Positions 9,467-19,344 are shown, numbered from the stretch's first letter. The stretch is 64,000 nt of DNA from Neisseriales bacterium (GCA_016699915.1 CP064990.1:620001-684000), one strand, 5' to 3'. Numbers and translations are program-made. Notes: a model not told the origin generated them from the sequence alone.

Positions 9467-9590
9467 AATAGCAAGTCAAGGAATCCTATTTTGGAATAAT
9501 TGTTAGTTATTAAATGATAATTTTTATTTTTATAAAACCATTTTTTTGAACCATTGAAATTCAGAGCGTCTCACTAAGACAGAATATAGG

Positions 9591-12521
9591 TTATATATTT
9601 TTTCTAATTAATTTTCCAACATTACGACTATAAGAACACTCATCCATAGTAAAATAATTAGTGCAACCCAAGAATAAACCATGTTTCCCTTTTCGCTCGA
9701 CAAGTGCACCACTTTTACAACGCGGGCAAATTTCATAAATTTTTTGACAATCAGCGTTATCGCACTTCATTTGATCTTCATTGTTTATCAAAAAACCAAT
9801 TCTACAAGAGAAACATGGTTTCGTGGAAAAATGGCATATAGGATAGTTTGAGCAACCAAAAAAAGGTCCGAAATCACCTTTTTTCTCCATCATCATGGCT
9901 TGGCATTTTGGACAACGACGGTTGATAGCATGGCCAAGATGGCTCGTATCAACATCAGGATCCTCCATCAATTCTTTAAAAAAAGTTGATTCAGCCATTG
10001 AGTCTCCAACTACAAAAATAGTATTTTTTGTTCGTGTTAATGCAACATAAAATAATCTTCTTTCTTCTGCGTGATCAAAATGTTCTTTAGTAGACAGAAC
10101 AAGCTCAAGGAGTGGATCATCAGCAATTTCGCAAGGAAAAGCATGCTTTCCACTTTTTATGCCAATCAAAATAACGTAATCAGCCTCAGCTCCTTTTGCT
10201 TTGTGAATAGTGCTAAATCTCCAAACTAGGTCAGCTCTGAGATGATTTATTTTTTTAAGTTTAATAGGTTGCCATAATATTTATATCTAGCTAAAATCAA
10301 AACACTTTGTTTAATTTTTGATTTTGCAACTGGAATATTTTCTAAAATTGAGGTAAGCAGTGTTTAATTTTTGATTTTGCAACTGGAATATTTTCTAAAA
10401 TTGAGGTAAGCAGTGATTCGTCCATTTTTTCTGAGTGCTATAAAACAACTGATTTTGTGCAATCACTTTTTCTAGCAATAATATCCTTCGTAATCTGTGC
10501 GCTATTTCTAAGCAAGAAACGCGACGAAACAGACACGATTTTATCGTTAAATCGAAAAGTTTCCGGCAGGAAATTTAATTCATGACGTCCAAAATACTCA
10601 TCAAATTTGGTCATGACACTAATATCGCTTCCTGAAAACCTATAAATTGACTGCCAATCATCACCAACAACTACTAATTTTGTGTCATTTGAGTTGCGCA
10701 GTAATGCTTTAATAAGGTTAGCGCGCACGATTGAAATATCTTGAAATTCATCAATCAATATATACTTGAAATTTCTAGTAACGGTTCCTTCGTTTAAAGT
10801 ATTGGCAGCGCAACCAATCATATCGTTGAAATCTATAGCGTGTTCAGCAGCAAGATAGCTTTCGTACCGATCCAAAACATCAATAAAAATATCAAGAAAT
10901 TTATAAGCACGTGCAGCATTAATATCATTAGATGTTATGCAATGTTTTAAATCTTCAATAGTTCGCGAAGAACCCTTAAAAAGATTTAAGAAAGTTTCCA
11001 GCAATTTAGCAAACCCAGAAATGTATCCCGATTCATTAAGTTTATGAAGCAAAGAATCTTTATCTAATGGAGAAAAAATTACGCCACTTTTCTTTAGTTT
11101 TTTCTCAAGATTGATAGTTAACTTGCCACTGCGTTTTTCGTAACTAAAAGTTTCAATTAGGTTTGTTTGATGTTCCTTATGAGTTTTAAGTTTTCATTCT
11201 CTTGAATCCAAGTATTTTCTTTCATTAATAAAATAAGGCGTTTTACCATTTTCATCAATTGCAAAATGCTCAATGTATATTTGATAATCTGGCAGGTAAA
11301 AATCTGGCTTGTATTGTCGATATTCTTTACTATCTACTTTATGTTCGTATTTTTTTCATACAAATAATCAATTCCATTAATATAAAAAAAATTAGCTATA
11401 TCAAGCTCCTCAAGGCTTCTCACATACTCACCCTTTAATGTCACCGGCTCAACAGATTTAACATAAGAGATGTATTCGCCCATATTCTTAAAATCAAACT
11501 GATCTCGATATGGTTTTGCATAGCTTACAAAGAATTCAGTCAACTCAAGATATTTATCTTGATAAATTTCATTGATAGATTGCTCAAGATATTTTAGTAA
11601 ACTTATTGGGTCCTCGGATAGCTTCGAAAGACTTGGTTTATGATTGTCTATTTCAGCCAGTATTTCTAACCCAAAAGCATGGAATGTCTTAATCGTAATT
11701 CCGCTATAAGTTTTGGTAAGTGATCGCTCCAGTTCTTCTTGTATGTCTTTATTGAAAGCGATAATTAAAAGTTCGTGTGGTCTCACCAAACCTTTATCTA
11801 TAAGATACGCTACTTTAGATTTGATGGTTGTAGTTTTACCAGAACCAGCTGCCGCAACAATTAGTTGCAAATCTTCGTTAACAATAACTGCCTTTCTTTG
11901 ATTCAACGTCAATCGCGCTGGAAGGTTATCAAAAAATGTTTTATATCGAATAAGTTCTTGCTTTTCAAATTGCGCATTACATTTGATTCGAAATGCATCT
12001 TTATCAGTCCTTATTTCGTTCATATTATTAATATGATTGATCAAATCCATCTTATCGGTAAGCAAATCCGATGTTTCTGTGTCCCACAAATACTGTAACT
12101 CTTTTTTGGATTCTACGAATTTTTCAACTTCACGATAACTAATCCATCTTTCCCCTCTTGTAGCACCTAGATACCAATCCGTACAGGCTTTTATAAGTTC
12201 CGCATTCTTATTATTATTGTTAATAAATTCAAGTGTCGCTTTACGATGCATGTATATAATATCTTTTAATTTTTTGTAGATATTATCTTTTATCCAATCA
12301 AAGCTTAATTCTTTTTTATCGGTTAACTTGAACCTAATTTTCTTCCAAATCAGAAAATTAATAGTTTCAATATCTTTAATTTGTTCGTACGGAATTTGAT
12401 ATGTTTTTTTGAATAATTTAACCGTCAAAAAATATCTTCCAGTCGCTAGAAAAATATTGCGAGAAACTTTATTGAATAAACGTAAGAGTAATGTAGGTCG
12501 AAATTGGTCAAGCCTAGTCAT
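9591..12521 (-). pseudogene. Helicase IV/UvrD-like SF1 helicase with C4 zinc fingers, multiply broken
   Basis: Three fragments of one helicase lie in order. 11334-12521: N-terminal region and Walker A (AAAGSGKTT, residues 223-231). 10438-11052: DEFQD Walker B, VVVGDDWQSIYRFSGS and the PETFRF motif. 9591 to about 10250: STIHKAKGAEADYVI (motif V), ERRLFYVALTRTK (motif VI) and topoisomerase-type C4 zinc fingers (CPKC, CFSC, CPRC). Lesions I can define are minus one T in T7 at 11350-11356, TGA at 11194-11196, TAG at 10438-10440, a 53-bp tandem duplication at 10308-10413, and minus one T in T7 at 10250-10256. Repairing the indels and removing one repeat gives 2880 bases, 959 residues. Non-functional as it stands. 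Confidence 0.87.
10308..10413. repeat. Perfect 53-bp tandem duplication inside the helicase pseudogene
   Basis: Units at 10308-10360 and 10361-10413 are identical. Because 53 is not a multiple of three the duplication breaks the reading frame. Deleting one unit restores a continuous stretch (ENIPVAKSKIKQSVLILARY), so the duplication arose inside an already recognisable gene and is not a structural repeat of the protein. Confidence 0.95.
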
Positions 12522-12697
12522 TTTTTGAGACTACCCGGTTTTCACTTAAATTATTGAGAGTAAAAAGATCAACAACTAACGCGATGGCAATGATGCCATG
12601 AAAGTCATTGGATAAACTTGAAATATATTATTTAAAACCACACCCTCCTCATCATAGAGAAAAGAAGTCAATAATATTTGATTAAGCAACACTAAGA

Positions 12698-12773
12698 TGG
12701 TGGCCAGGGACAGAATCGAACTGCCGACACGAGGATCTTCAGTCCACTGCTCTACCAACTGAGCTACCTGGCC
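12698..12773 (-). tRNA. tRNA-Phe (GAA)
   Basis: Complete cloverleaf on the minus strand: acceptor GGCCAGG pairs with CCTGGCC, D-stem GCTC/GAGC, anticodon loop CTGAAGA (anticodon GAA at 12738-12740), T-loop TTCGATT, and an encoded CCA at 12700-12698. The 3' end points toward the decayed island at 8.5-12.5 kb, a common side for integrating elements, but I found no duplicated tRNA 3' end to mark an attachment site. Confidence 0.97.
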
Positions 12774-12783
12774 AACGCACAAC

Positions 12784-12812
12784 TTTATAAGAACTTTAAG
12801 CAGATTCTACAA
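12784..12812 (-). promoter_or_regulatory. Sigma-70-type promoter of tRNA-Phe
   Basis: On the minus strand a -35 element TTGTAG (12812-12807), a 17-base spacer and a -10 element TATAAA (12789-12784) lie directly upstream of the tRNA. Predicted start is a few bases before the mature 5' end at 12773. Confidence 0.55.
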
Positions 12813-12864
12813 GATTTCATTAATTATGACCATAACTAGTTTTTCAGGGGTCACTTAAAAAATC

Positions 12865-13161
12865 TCAATGATTCAATTTAGACTCAGCTTCCCCCAAGAC
12901 AATATTCACCGCTAAAACATCGGTATTGTCATGACTTTGCACTTCTACTTTAATATTATCTTGATCCACAGCTACATATTTTGCAATCACTTTCACCAAA
13001 TCGCGCTGTAATGCAGGCAAGTAGTCAGGTACTGCAGAGCGTCCGCCTCGTTCATGCGCTAAGATAATTTGCAATCGCTCTCGTGCAATATTAGCACTAG
13101 ATTGGCGTCGACCAAAAATCAAATGGCGTTTACTTAAAATCAGATCAATTAAAGCATTCAT
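12865..13161 (-). CDS. minE: Cell division topological specificity factor MinE
   Basis: MinE stimulates MinD ATPase and drives pole-to-pole oscillation so that the Z ring forms at mid-cell. The 98-residue product has the amphipathic N-terminus, then SANIARERLQIILAHER (MinD-binding helix), the RDLVKVIAKYV segment and a C-terminal topological-specificity domain (VEVQSHDNTDVLAVNI). Last gene of minCDE, three bases after minD. Slightly longer than E. coli MinE (88 aa). Confidence 0.95.
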   Translation of the reverse strand: MNALIDLILSKRHLIFGRRQSSANIARERLQIILAHERGGRSAVPDYLPALQRDLVKVIAKYVAVDQDNIKVEVQSHDNTDVLAVNIVLGEAESKLNH

Positions 13162-13164
13162 AAT

Positions 13165-13977
13165 CTACTTTCCAAAAATACGTTTTAGGAGGCTTTGCTT
13201 AGGCGTATCAATAAAACGCATTGGTTTTTGTTCGCCCAAAAAGCGTGCCACCATATCTTGATAAGCCTCTGAAACATCGCTACCTGCCAAATGAATGACA
13301 GGGGAACCCGCATTAGAGGACTGCAAAACTGACTGGGATTCGGGGATTACACCAAGAAGTGGTATACGTAGAATTTCCTGGATATCTTCTACTGATAACA
13401 TCTCACCCTTCTGGACACGATGCGGTGAATAGCGCGTAACCAATAAATGCTCGATGACTGGTTTTTCATTTTTCTCAGCGTGCAGTGATTTAGAAGCCAA
13501 AATACCTAAGATCCGATCTGAATCCCGTACCGATGAAATTTCTGGGTTTGTTGCAACAATTGCTTCATCGGCAAAATAAAGGGCGAGCAATGCTCCTTTC
13601 TCAATTCCGGCAGGCGAATCACACACAATATACTCAAACGCCATATCGGCTAGCTCTTTGAGCGTACGCTCTACTCCCTCCTTGGTTAATGCATCTTTAT
13701 CGCGCGTTTGAGAGGCAGGTAATATATAGAGCTGATCTGCATTTTTATCTTTAATTAATGCCTGATTAAGCGTGGCTTCTTGATTAATAACGTTGACAAA
13801 ATCATAAACAACGCGACGCTCACAGCCCATAATCAAATCTAAATTACGTAACCCCACATCAAAATCAATCACGACAGTTTTATGACCACGTAATGCTAGC
13901 CCCGACGCAAAACTTGCGCTAGTTGTCGTTTTTCCTACGCCACCCTTGCCCGATGTTACAACAATAATTTTTGCCAC
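13165..13977 (-). CDS. minD: Septum-site determining ATPase MinD
   Basis: Membrane-associated ParA/MinD ATPase that recruits MinC. The 270-residue product has the deviant Walker A KGGVGKTTTSAS, VVIDFDVGLRNLDLIMG, CDSPAGIEKGALLAL, VTNPE-like VATNPEISSVRDSDR and a C-terminal amphipathic helix (QSLLKRIFGK), the membrane targeting sequence. Middle gene of the minCDE operon. Confidence 0.97.
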   Translation of the reverse strand: MAKIIVVTSGKGGVGKTTTSASFASGLALRGHKTVVIDFDVGLRNLDLIMGCERRVVYDFVNVINQEATLNQALIKDKNADQLYILPASQTRDKDALTKEGVERTLKELADMAFEYIVCDSPAGIEKGALLALYFADEAIVATNPEISSVRDSDRILGILASKSLHAEKNEKPVIEHLLVTRYSPHRVQKGEMLSVEDIQEILRIPLLGVIPESQSVLQSSNAGSPVIHLAGSDVSEAYQDMVARFLGEQKPMRFIDTPKQSLLKRIFGK

Positions 13978-14005
13978 CGATTTTCACCTCATGATACAAA
14001 GATAA

Positions 14006-14695
14006 TTAAATGGTTATGACAGACATTACTAATCGATCTTTTTCAAGATGCACTTGCACCGTCTTATGATGCATACTACTAGGTAATTCTTGATCCAATG
14101 TCCTATAAATACCCGCTATAGAAATTAATTCCCCCTCCATCGATTGGACAAAAATTCTTGCGTTTTTATCTCCCTTTGCCCCAGCAAGCGCCCTTCCTCT
14201 TAAGGGGGCATAGATATGAATATGTCCGTCCGCCGCAACCTCTGCACCCGCATTCACAATATTCAGGACAATTAAATCCTGATTTTGTGCATAAATTTGT
14301 TGACCTGTTCGAACAGGATGCCGCACAACCATTGCCGATCCTGCTCGTGATTTAACCTGTAAACTATGTAAGCGAGGCTGGCAAAACCCCAAACCTTGGT
14401 CTTTAGCAATGACTTCAAAACGTACATCAGGATGATAAAGCGCCACGATCGATACACCATTTTCTTTAAAAATGATCAATAATTTTGCTAAATCAAGCGA
14501 TTCTGGTGTTTTAGCAACACTAACATCCAACAAAAAACTTGCGCTAAGCATATTTTTGTTATCGATAGCAAGTTTTTTGTGGAGTGCATCGGCAATCTCC
14601 TCTGGTTGGATTGACCGCAACACAATTGACATCAAATCAACAGTCGTTGATTTGATGTCAAAAGCACGCCGACCATGTAAAGCAGCAACACCCAT
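14006..14695 (-). CDS. minC: Septum-site determining inhibitor MinC
   Basis: FtsZ polymerisation inhibitor of the Min system. The C-terminal beta-helix domain is clear (VRTGQQIYAQNQDLIVLNIVNAGAEVAADGHIHIYAPLRGRALAGA...). The N-terminal domain (RAFDIKSTTVDLMSIVL) is more divergent. I prefer the ATG at 14695 (229 residues) to a TTG start at 14725 whose extra residues do not resemble MinC. A perfect 16-bp inverted repeat lies inside the first 25 codons. First gene of minCDE, 28 bases before minD. Confidence 0.92.
   Translation of the reverse strand: MGVAALHGRRAFDIKSTTVDLMSIVLRSIQPEEIADALHKKLAIDNKNMLSASFLLDVSVAKTPESLDLAKLLIIFKENGVSIVALYHPDVRFEVIAKDQGLGFCQPRLHSLQVKSRAGSAMVVRHPVRTGQQIYAQNQDLIVLNIVNAGAEVAADGHIHIYAPLRGRALAGAKGDKNARIFVQSMEGELISIAGIYRTLDQELPSSMHHKTVQVHLEKDRLVMSVITI
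14626..14661. repeat. Perfect 16-bp inverted repeat with 4-base loop at the start of minC
   Basis: Arms 14626-14641 and 14646-14661 (TTGACATCAAATCAAC and its exact complement) flank the loop AGTC. It lies in codons about 12-23 of minC and encodes DIKSTTVDLMS. In mRNA it would form a stable stem just behind the start codon, which may slow or tune MinC translation; as DNA it resembles a dimeric operator. Function unknown. Confidence 0.85.
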
Positions 14696-14748
14696 TGAAT
14701 ATCTTAAGTTAACAATAAAACACAATGCAATAATCTTAAAGCAAGCAA

Positions 14749-14994
14749 TTAACCAACCCAGCGATAGGTAAAATTAACAGCTGTCGTTGCTTCGCAGCAA
14801 TTATTGTGACATCCACTGCATGCATGTTGTGCACAGGCTGGCTCGATATCATCCATAGACTGTACGCGACCTTTACTTATCCAGTACTCTAACATACCTT
14901 GCGCAGCCCCCTCTGGAATATCAAAATGCAAAGCAACGTCCTTCAAGCTTGCCTGCTTCACCTTTCTTAAATAATCCCGTAGAGCGATCAACAT
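14749..14994 (-). CDS. feoC: FeoC-like small regulator, cysteine-rich
   Basis: An 81-residue protein with an N-terminal winged helix (LRDYLRKVKQASLKDVALHFD) and a cysteine cluster (ACAQHACSGCHNNCC) that could hold an iron-sulfur cluster or sense iron, as proposed for FeoC. It overlaps the end of feoB by seven bases and is the last gene of a feoABC operon. FeoC homologues bind FeoB's cytoplasmic domain or regulate feo expression; which applies here is unknown. Confidence 0.85.
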   Translation of the reverse strand: MLIALRDYLRKVKQASLKDVALHFDIPEGAAQGMLEYWISKGRVQSMDDIEPACAQHACSGCHNNCCEATTAVNFTYRWVG

Positions 14995-17321
14995 GCTCGT
15001 TTCAATTCAATGGTGGCACGATAACTTGCCCTAGCGGATCGACCGTATCGGCGAAGGATAGCAAAAATCACGATAAATGCTACCGTTATCCCACCTAACC
15101 AACCCGATGATTGAGCTGGGGTAACAAAAATATTTACTGCTTGATAGTAAAAAGTAGCCAACATCCACGCAGTAGCAAAGGTCCATACACCCACCAAAGC
15201 TGTCCACTTAGCATTCGTCTCGCGATATACAGCACCCAATGCGGCAACACAGGGTGTATAGAGCAAAGTAAAGATCAAAAAAGCAATCACTGAGGCTTGC
15301 GTACCAAAAGACTGATGAATTTTGCTCATTGTCTGATATTCAACGTCTTGCTCCTCTGCAACAGCCCGAATACTGTTTTGGCCATCAAATAGAGTTGAAA
15401 TAAGTGGCAACGCATCCAAAGCAAAAAGACTTTTCAGATTTTCTGGAATCGTCAAAAAAGCCTCTTTGGTACTTGCCCATAAATCAAATTGAGCGTTTTC
15501 TTCAGAAGCAGTAACAGGTTCACCCATTTGACTATAAAGCGCATTCAGGGTACCGATAACCGCCTCTTTAGCAAAGATACCCGTGACGATACCAACTGTT
15601 GCTGGCCAGTTATCTGCCTGTACACCCAATGGCGCAAAAAATGGCGAGACAGTTTTAGCAATCTGTGATAACACCGATTGCTCAGTATCCTCGTGACCAA
15701 AGGTACCTTCTTTACCTAAAGAATTAAAGAAACTCAAAATGACAACCATCAATACAATGACCTTACCAGCACGAATCACAAAACTTTTCAAGCGATCCCA
15801 TGTCGTACAAAGTAAGTTACGTAAGATTGGTATACGGTAAGGCGGCAATTCCATGATAAAAGGAGCAGCTCCGCCTGGTAGTATCGTATGTTTCAAAATA
15901 ATACCCGTCACAATCGCAACAACAATACCGCCTATATACAACCCGAAAACAATATTGTGTCCACTTAATGGAAAGAAAATAGCAACCAATAATGCATAAA
16001 CAGGTAACCTTGCTCCGCATGACATGTAGGGAATCATCATGATTGACATTAAGCGTTCCCTTTTATTTTCAAGGGTACGAGTACCCATGATAGCAGGTAC
16101 GTTACAACCAAAGCCAACAAGCATCGGTACAAAAGCCTTACCGGGTAATCCTAAAACACGCATACCACGATCAACAACCATCGCTGCCCTTGCTAGGTAC
16201 CCTGAGTCTTCCAAGAAGGACAAACATAAAAACATAGCACCAATCACTGGCACAAAAGTAGCTACCGTTTGAATACCACCACCTAAACCATTCGATAGGA
16301 CGGTAATAAGCCAACTTGGCGCTTCGATTTGATTGAGCAAGTGCGCAATGCCTTCTACACATAATGCCCCAAATAAAATATCAAAAAAATCAATAAACGC
16401 AGAACCAAAATTGATAGCAATCCAAAACATCACGTACATCACACCTAAGAAGATAGGAATACCAGTTAGGTTACCTAGGGCAAAGCGATCCAGTCGTCCA
16501 ATCAAACGCTTATTAGCTTGATAGGGTCGGCTGATGGTACGACGACATAAGTGATCAATAGCACTGTATCGAGCGCTGGCTAGAGCAACATCCATTTCGC
16601 CATCATAGGCATCGGATAAGGTTTGCCAACAAACATCAAACGCTTTTTGTTCAGCTTTATTGAGCCATTTTGCACCACGATGTAGTAGTAGCTCAAAAAG
16701 TGCCCAACGCGTCATGGTATGAATACGACTTTTGCTTGGTAACGCACCCAAAAATTGTTGTAAGGCAACGGACTGTTTTTTGTCTAAAATATTCAACTTA
16801 GGAACCGGACAAAGGGGAGAAGCCATAGACTCAGCAATAGTTTGGCGAAGTTGATCCAACCCTTCTTTGCGACTTGCAGAAATAGGAATAACCGGGCAGC
16901 CCAACGCATCAGATAATTGTTGGATATCAATTTTTTCATTGTTATGACGCACAGCATCCATCATATTTAACACAACAATCATGGGATGATTTAAATCCAA
17001 CAGTTGCATCGTTAAATAAAGCCCACGCTGTAGATTAGTCGCATCAACGATATTAAGTAACAGGCTATCTGGTGCAGATAAAACAAAGCGCCGTACAATC
17101 AATTCATCTTCTGCAATACCTTCTTCCTTGCTTTCAATAGCATAGGTACCCGGCAAATCAATCACATCAAAACGCTTATTTTGATAGGCATAGTAACCAC
17201 TTTTCTTATCAACAGTTACCCCTGGCCAATTGCCTGTATATTGATGCGAACCTGTTAGCATGTTAAAAAGCGTCGTTTTGCCGCAATTCGGATTACCGAT
17301 TAACGCAAGATTAGCCAACAT
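14988..17321 (-). CDS. feoB: Ferrous iron transporter FeoB
   Basis: Inner-membrane Fe(II) transporter with an N-terminal G domain. From the ATG at 17321 the product (777 aa) starts MLANLALIGNPNCGKTTLF, with G1 at residues 9-16, the DLPGTYAI G3 region and VLNMMD G4. Then come the FeoB helical linker and membrane domains with two Gate motifs (LVGFGCNVPAIMGTRTL, and the later IFAKEAVIGTLNALY). The longer frame to 17408 runs into feoA and is rejected. feoB overlaps the 3' end of feoA by 11 bases, indicating translational coupling. Suggests life at low oxygen or in an iron-reducing niche. Confidence 0.96.
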   Translation of the reverse strand: MLANLALIGNPNCGKTTLFNMLTGSHQYTGNWPGVTVDKKSGYYAYQNKRFDVIDLPGTYAIESKEEGIAEDELIVRRFVLSAPDSLLLNIVDATNLQRGLYLTMQLLDLNHPMIVVLNMMDAVRHNNEKIDIQQLSDALGCPVIPISASRKEGLDQLRQTIAESMASPLCPVPKLNILDKKQSVALQQFLGALPSKSRIHTMTRWALFELLLHRGAKWLNKAEQKAFDVCWQTLSDAYDGEMDVALASARYSAIDHLCRRTISRPYQANKRLIGRLDRFALGNLTGIPIFLGVMYVMFWIAINFGSAFIDFFDILFGALCVEGIAHLLNQIEAPSWLITVLSNGLGGGIQTVATFVPVIGAMFLCLSFLEDSGYLARAAMVVDRGMRVLGLPGKAFVPMLVGFGCNVPAIMGTRTLENKRERLMSIMMIPYMSCGARLPVYALLVAIFFPLSGHNIVFGLYIGGIVVAIVTGIILKHTILPGGAAPFIMELPPYRIPILRNLLCTTWDRLKSFVIRAGKVIVLMVVILSFFNSLGKEGTFGHEDTEQSVLSQIAKTVSPFFAPLGVQADNWPATVGIVTGIFAKEAVIGTLNALYSQMGEPVTASEENAQFDLWASTKEAFLTIPENLKSLFALDALPLISTLFDGQNSIRAVAEEQDVEYQTMSKIHQSFGTQASVIAFLIFTLLYTPCVAALGAVYRETNAKWTALVGVWTFATAWMLATFYYQAVNIFVTPAQSSGWLGGITVAFIVIFAILRRYGRSARASYRATIELKRAC

Positions 17322-17559
17322 ATTCGCACTCCTCAACATCAATTGTCGCCGCTTCACTACGCCGTAAACAAAGACGAGTGCCACACACTTCAATTTCCAA
17401 TGGATCACCCAGTGGTGCTGCCTGAACCATAGTCACCAAAGCACCCGGTATAACCCCCACGGCAAGAAGCTTCCTACGAAATGGCAAGGCATCTTTCGTT
17501 AATTGAGTAATTTTTGCACTACAACCGCAAGCTAACGCTTCGAGTGTCTTGGAAGACAT
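17311..17559 (-). CDS. feoA: FeoA, SH3-like partner of FeoB
   Basis: An 82-residue protein with the FeoA SH3-like fold pattern (FRRKLLAVGVIPGALVTMVQAAPLGDPLEIEVCGTRLCLRRSEAATIDV, quoted here only as the region spanning residues 28-75). FeoA is needed for efficient Fe(II) uptake and is thought to act on the FeoB G domain. First gene of feoABC. Confidence 0.92.
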   Translation of the reverse strand: MSSKTLEALACGCSAKITQLTKDALPFRRKLLAVGVIPGALVTMVQAAPLGDPLEIEVCGTRLCLRRSEAATIDVEECEYVG

Positions 17560-17639
17560 GATGAGACTCTCTTTCCTTCATTTAAAAACCTGTTAACACC
17601 TTGAGTTTACAATAATTCTAGTGCTAAATCCACTGTCCA

Positions 17640-18995
17640 TCAGGACTTGTCAATAATCGCTCTAGTAGTTCCTAACTTAAACCGTAACGTAACGCGATCT
17701 CCATGGGTCAATTCATCAGGCGCATAAACAGGCGTGCCATCTAATTTGCTCACTGCTACGTAGCCCTTTTGCAGAATCAAATCTGGATTTAATCCAGAAA
17801 GTTGAAGATGACATCGATTCACTTTTTCAGTTAGGTAGTTTAGTTTTTGCCGCATCGCATGCTGTAATTTCATCTGTATCTGCTCAATACGATTATTAGC
17901 AGGTGCAAGATCCGGTATTTGTTGTCGCAAATACAATGTTGTGTGCGTTAATCGCGTTTGACAATTGCGTAAATGTTGAAAAACAACCTGCGTTAATTGC
18001 GTATAAATACCCATCAATCTGTCACGCTGATTTACCCATTTACGCCAAGGAGAAATAAGGCGAGACGCCATATGATCTAGCCGCTGCGCTTTATTGTTAA
18101 TTTGCCATATAAGGGTACGTTGTAAATTGGAGCGAGCATGATCCAACTGTTTTTGCAAGGTAATATAATCTGAAGATGCCGCAGTCGCCGCTGCGGTAGG
18201 CGTAGCGGCTCGGTAATCAGCCGCGAAATCACAAAGTGTAATATCCGTTTCATGACCCACTCCGCTGATTGTCGGGATAGATGAAGTAGTTATTGTGCGT
18301 ACCACCGCTTCATCATTAAAAGCCGCTAAATCTTCAATACTGCCACCACCACGACAAATAATTAGTACATCTACTTCTTTACGTTGATTAGCCATTTGAA
18401 TGGCTTGGATAATTTGTAGCGGTGCATCAATACCCTGCACGGATGTTGGGTATAGAATAATAGGTAAACCAGCAGCTTGTTTTTGAATGGTACTCACCAC
18501 ATCTCTTAGCACCGAAGCATGCATGGATGTGATAACACCAATAGCCCGTGGGTAAGAGGGTAAAGGGCGTTTTTTACCAACATCAAAAAGCCCCTCTTGA
18601 AACAGCTTATTTTTAAGTTGATTAAATGCCTCGTAGAGTTTGCCAAGCCCAGCTTCTCTGATGACTTCAACAGTAATTTGAAATTCGCCACGTGGTTCGT
18701 AAAGCGACACCTGCCCATACAGCTCAACTTGCCCTCCATTGCTTGGCGTGAAGGCTAGTTTCGCCAATTGATACCGAAATATTACACACCGTACTTGTGC
18801 TTTGTCATCTTTAAGAGAAAAGTAAGCATGGCCAGAAGAGGATAGAGCCCAGTTGGATATTTCGCCACCGATCCATTGGTGCGGCATATAACCTTCCAAA
18901 ATAGCTCTGGCTAGACTATTTAATTCAGAAACACGGATAACTGTTTTGGGTAGTTTTAATGAGGCTGTTGGATCAATCAATGAACTCAGTTTCAT
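17640..18995 (-). CDS. xseA: Exodeoxyribonuclease VII large subunit
   Basis: Catalytic subunit of Exo VII, which degrades single-stranded DNA in repair and recombination. The 451-residue product has the OB-fold N-terminus (VIRVSELNSLARAILEGYMP), GEISNWALSSSGHAYFSLKD, VIICRGGGSIEDLAAFNDE and GVGHETDITLCDFAADYRAATPTAAA, the family's key blocks, then a long coiled-coil tail. xseB is not in the window. Its position before a Trm112-like gene and adk resembles betaproteobacterial order, with exbBD/lpxK/kdsB missing. Confidence 0.94.
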   Translation of the reverse strand: MKLSSLIDPTASLKLPKTVIRVSELNSLARAILEGYMPHQWIGGEISNWALSSSGHAYFSLKDDKAQVRCVIFRYQLAKLAFTPSNGGQVELYGQVSLYEPRGEFQITVEVIREAGLGKLYEAFNQLKNKLFQEGLFDVGKKRPLPSYPRAIGVITSMHASVLRDVVSTIQKQAAGLPIILYPTSVQGIDAPLQIIQAIQMANQRKEVDVLIICRGGGSIEDLAAFNDEAVVRTITTSSIPTISGVGHETDITLCDFAADYRAATPTAAATAASSDYITLQKQLDHARSNLQRTLIWQINNKAQRLDHMASRLISPWRKWVNQRDRLMGIYTQLTQVVFQHLRNCQTRLTHTTLYLRQQIPDLAPANNRIEQIQMKLQHAMRQKLNYLTEKVNRCHLQLSGLNPDLILQKGYVAVSKLDGTPVYAPDELTHGDRVTLRFKLGTTRAIIDKS

Positions 18996-19128
18996 ATCAG
19001 ACGATCTAATCGCATTATCTTCATTTAAGTAATGTATTAAGTTTTAAAATCATATTAGCATTTTGCACAAAAGATCATTTCGGTTTAGACTGGTCATTAT
19101 TAACCAATTTGTCATGCATAATAGCGTC

Positions 19129-19326
19129 ATGGATACAAAATTCTTGGCTATTCTAGTTTGCCCTTTATGTAAAGGCAAACTCACCTATCATCCAGATGAC
19201 CAAGAATTAATCTGCTACACACATCGTCTAGCTTACTCAATACGAGAAGATATCCCAGTAATGTTGCCTCAGGAAGCGCGCCCATTAAATGATAACGAAA
19301 TTAAACCAACCATTAAACACACATAA
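19129..19326 (+). CDS. ycaR: Trm112/YcaR-family zinc-ribbon-like protein
   Basis: A 65-residue protein (MDTKFLAILVCPLCKGKLTY...) of the UPF0434/Trm112 family. It keeps the CPLC pair and the later LICYTHRLAYSIREDIPVML block; the second metal-ligand pair is reduced to a single Cys, as in many bacterial members. The frame opens at 19063, but the 22 extra residues are not family-like, so I use the ATG at 19129. In related genomes it sits between lpxK and kdsB; here it directly precedes adk. Confidence 0.88.
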   Translation: MDTKFLAILVCPLCKGKLTYHPDDQELICYTHRLAYSIREDIPVMLPQEARPLNDNEIKPTIKHT

Positions 19327-19344
19327 AATTACTTAAAACACCTT

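Noticed and set aside
10308..10413. CRISPR-like repeat
   Set aside because: Two directly abutting 53-bp units with no spacer, inside a pseudogene; a simple tandem duplication.
12584..12599. ATGGCA-ATGA-TGCCAT hairpin downstream of tRNA-Phe
   Set aside because: Six pairs without a following T tract; too weak to call a terminator.
14749..14994. Calling the cysteine-rich protein a toxin or metallothionein
   Set aside because: Winged-helix N-terminus and overlap with feoB make FeoC far more likely.
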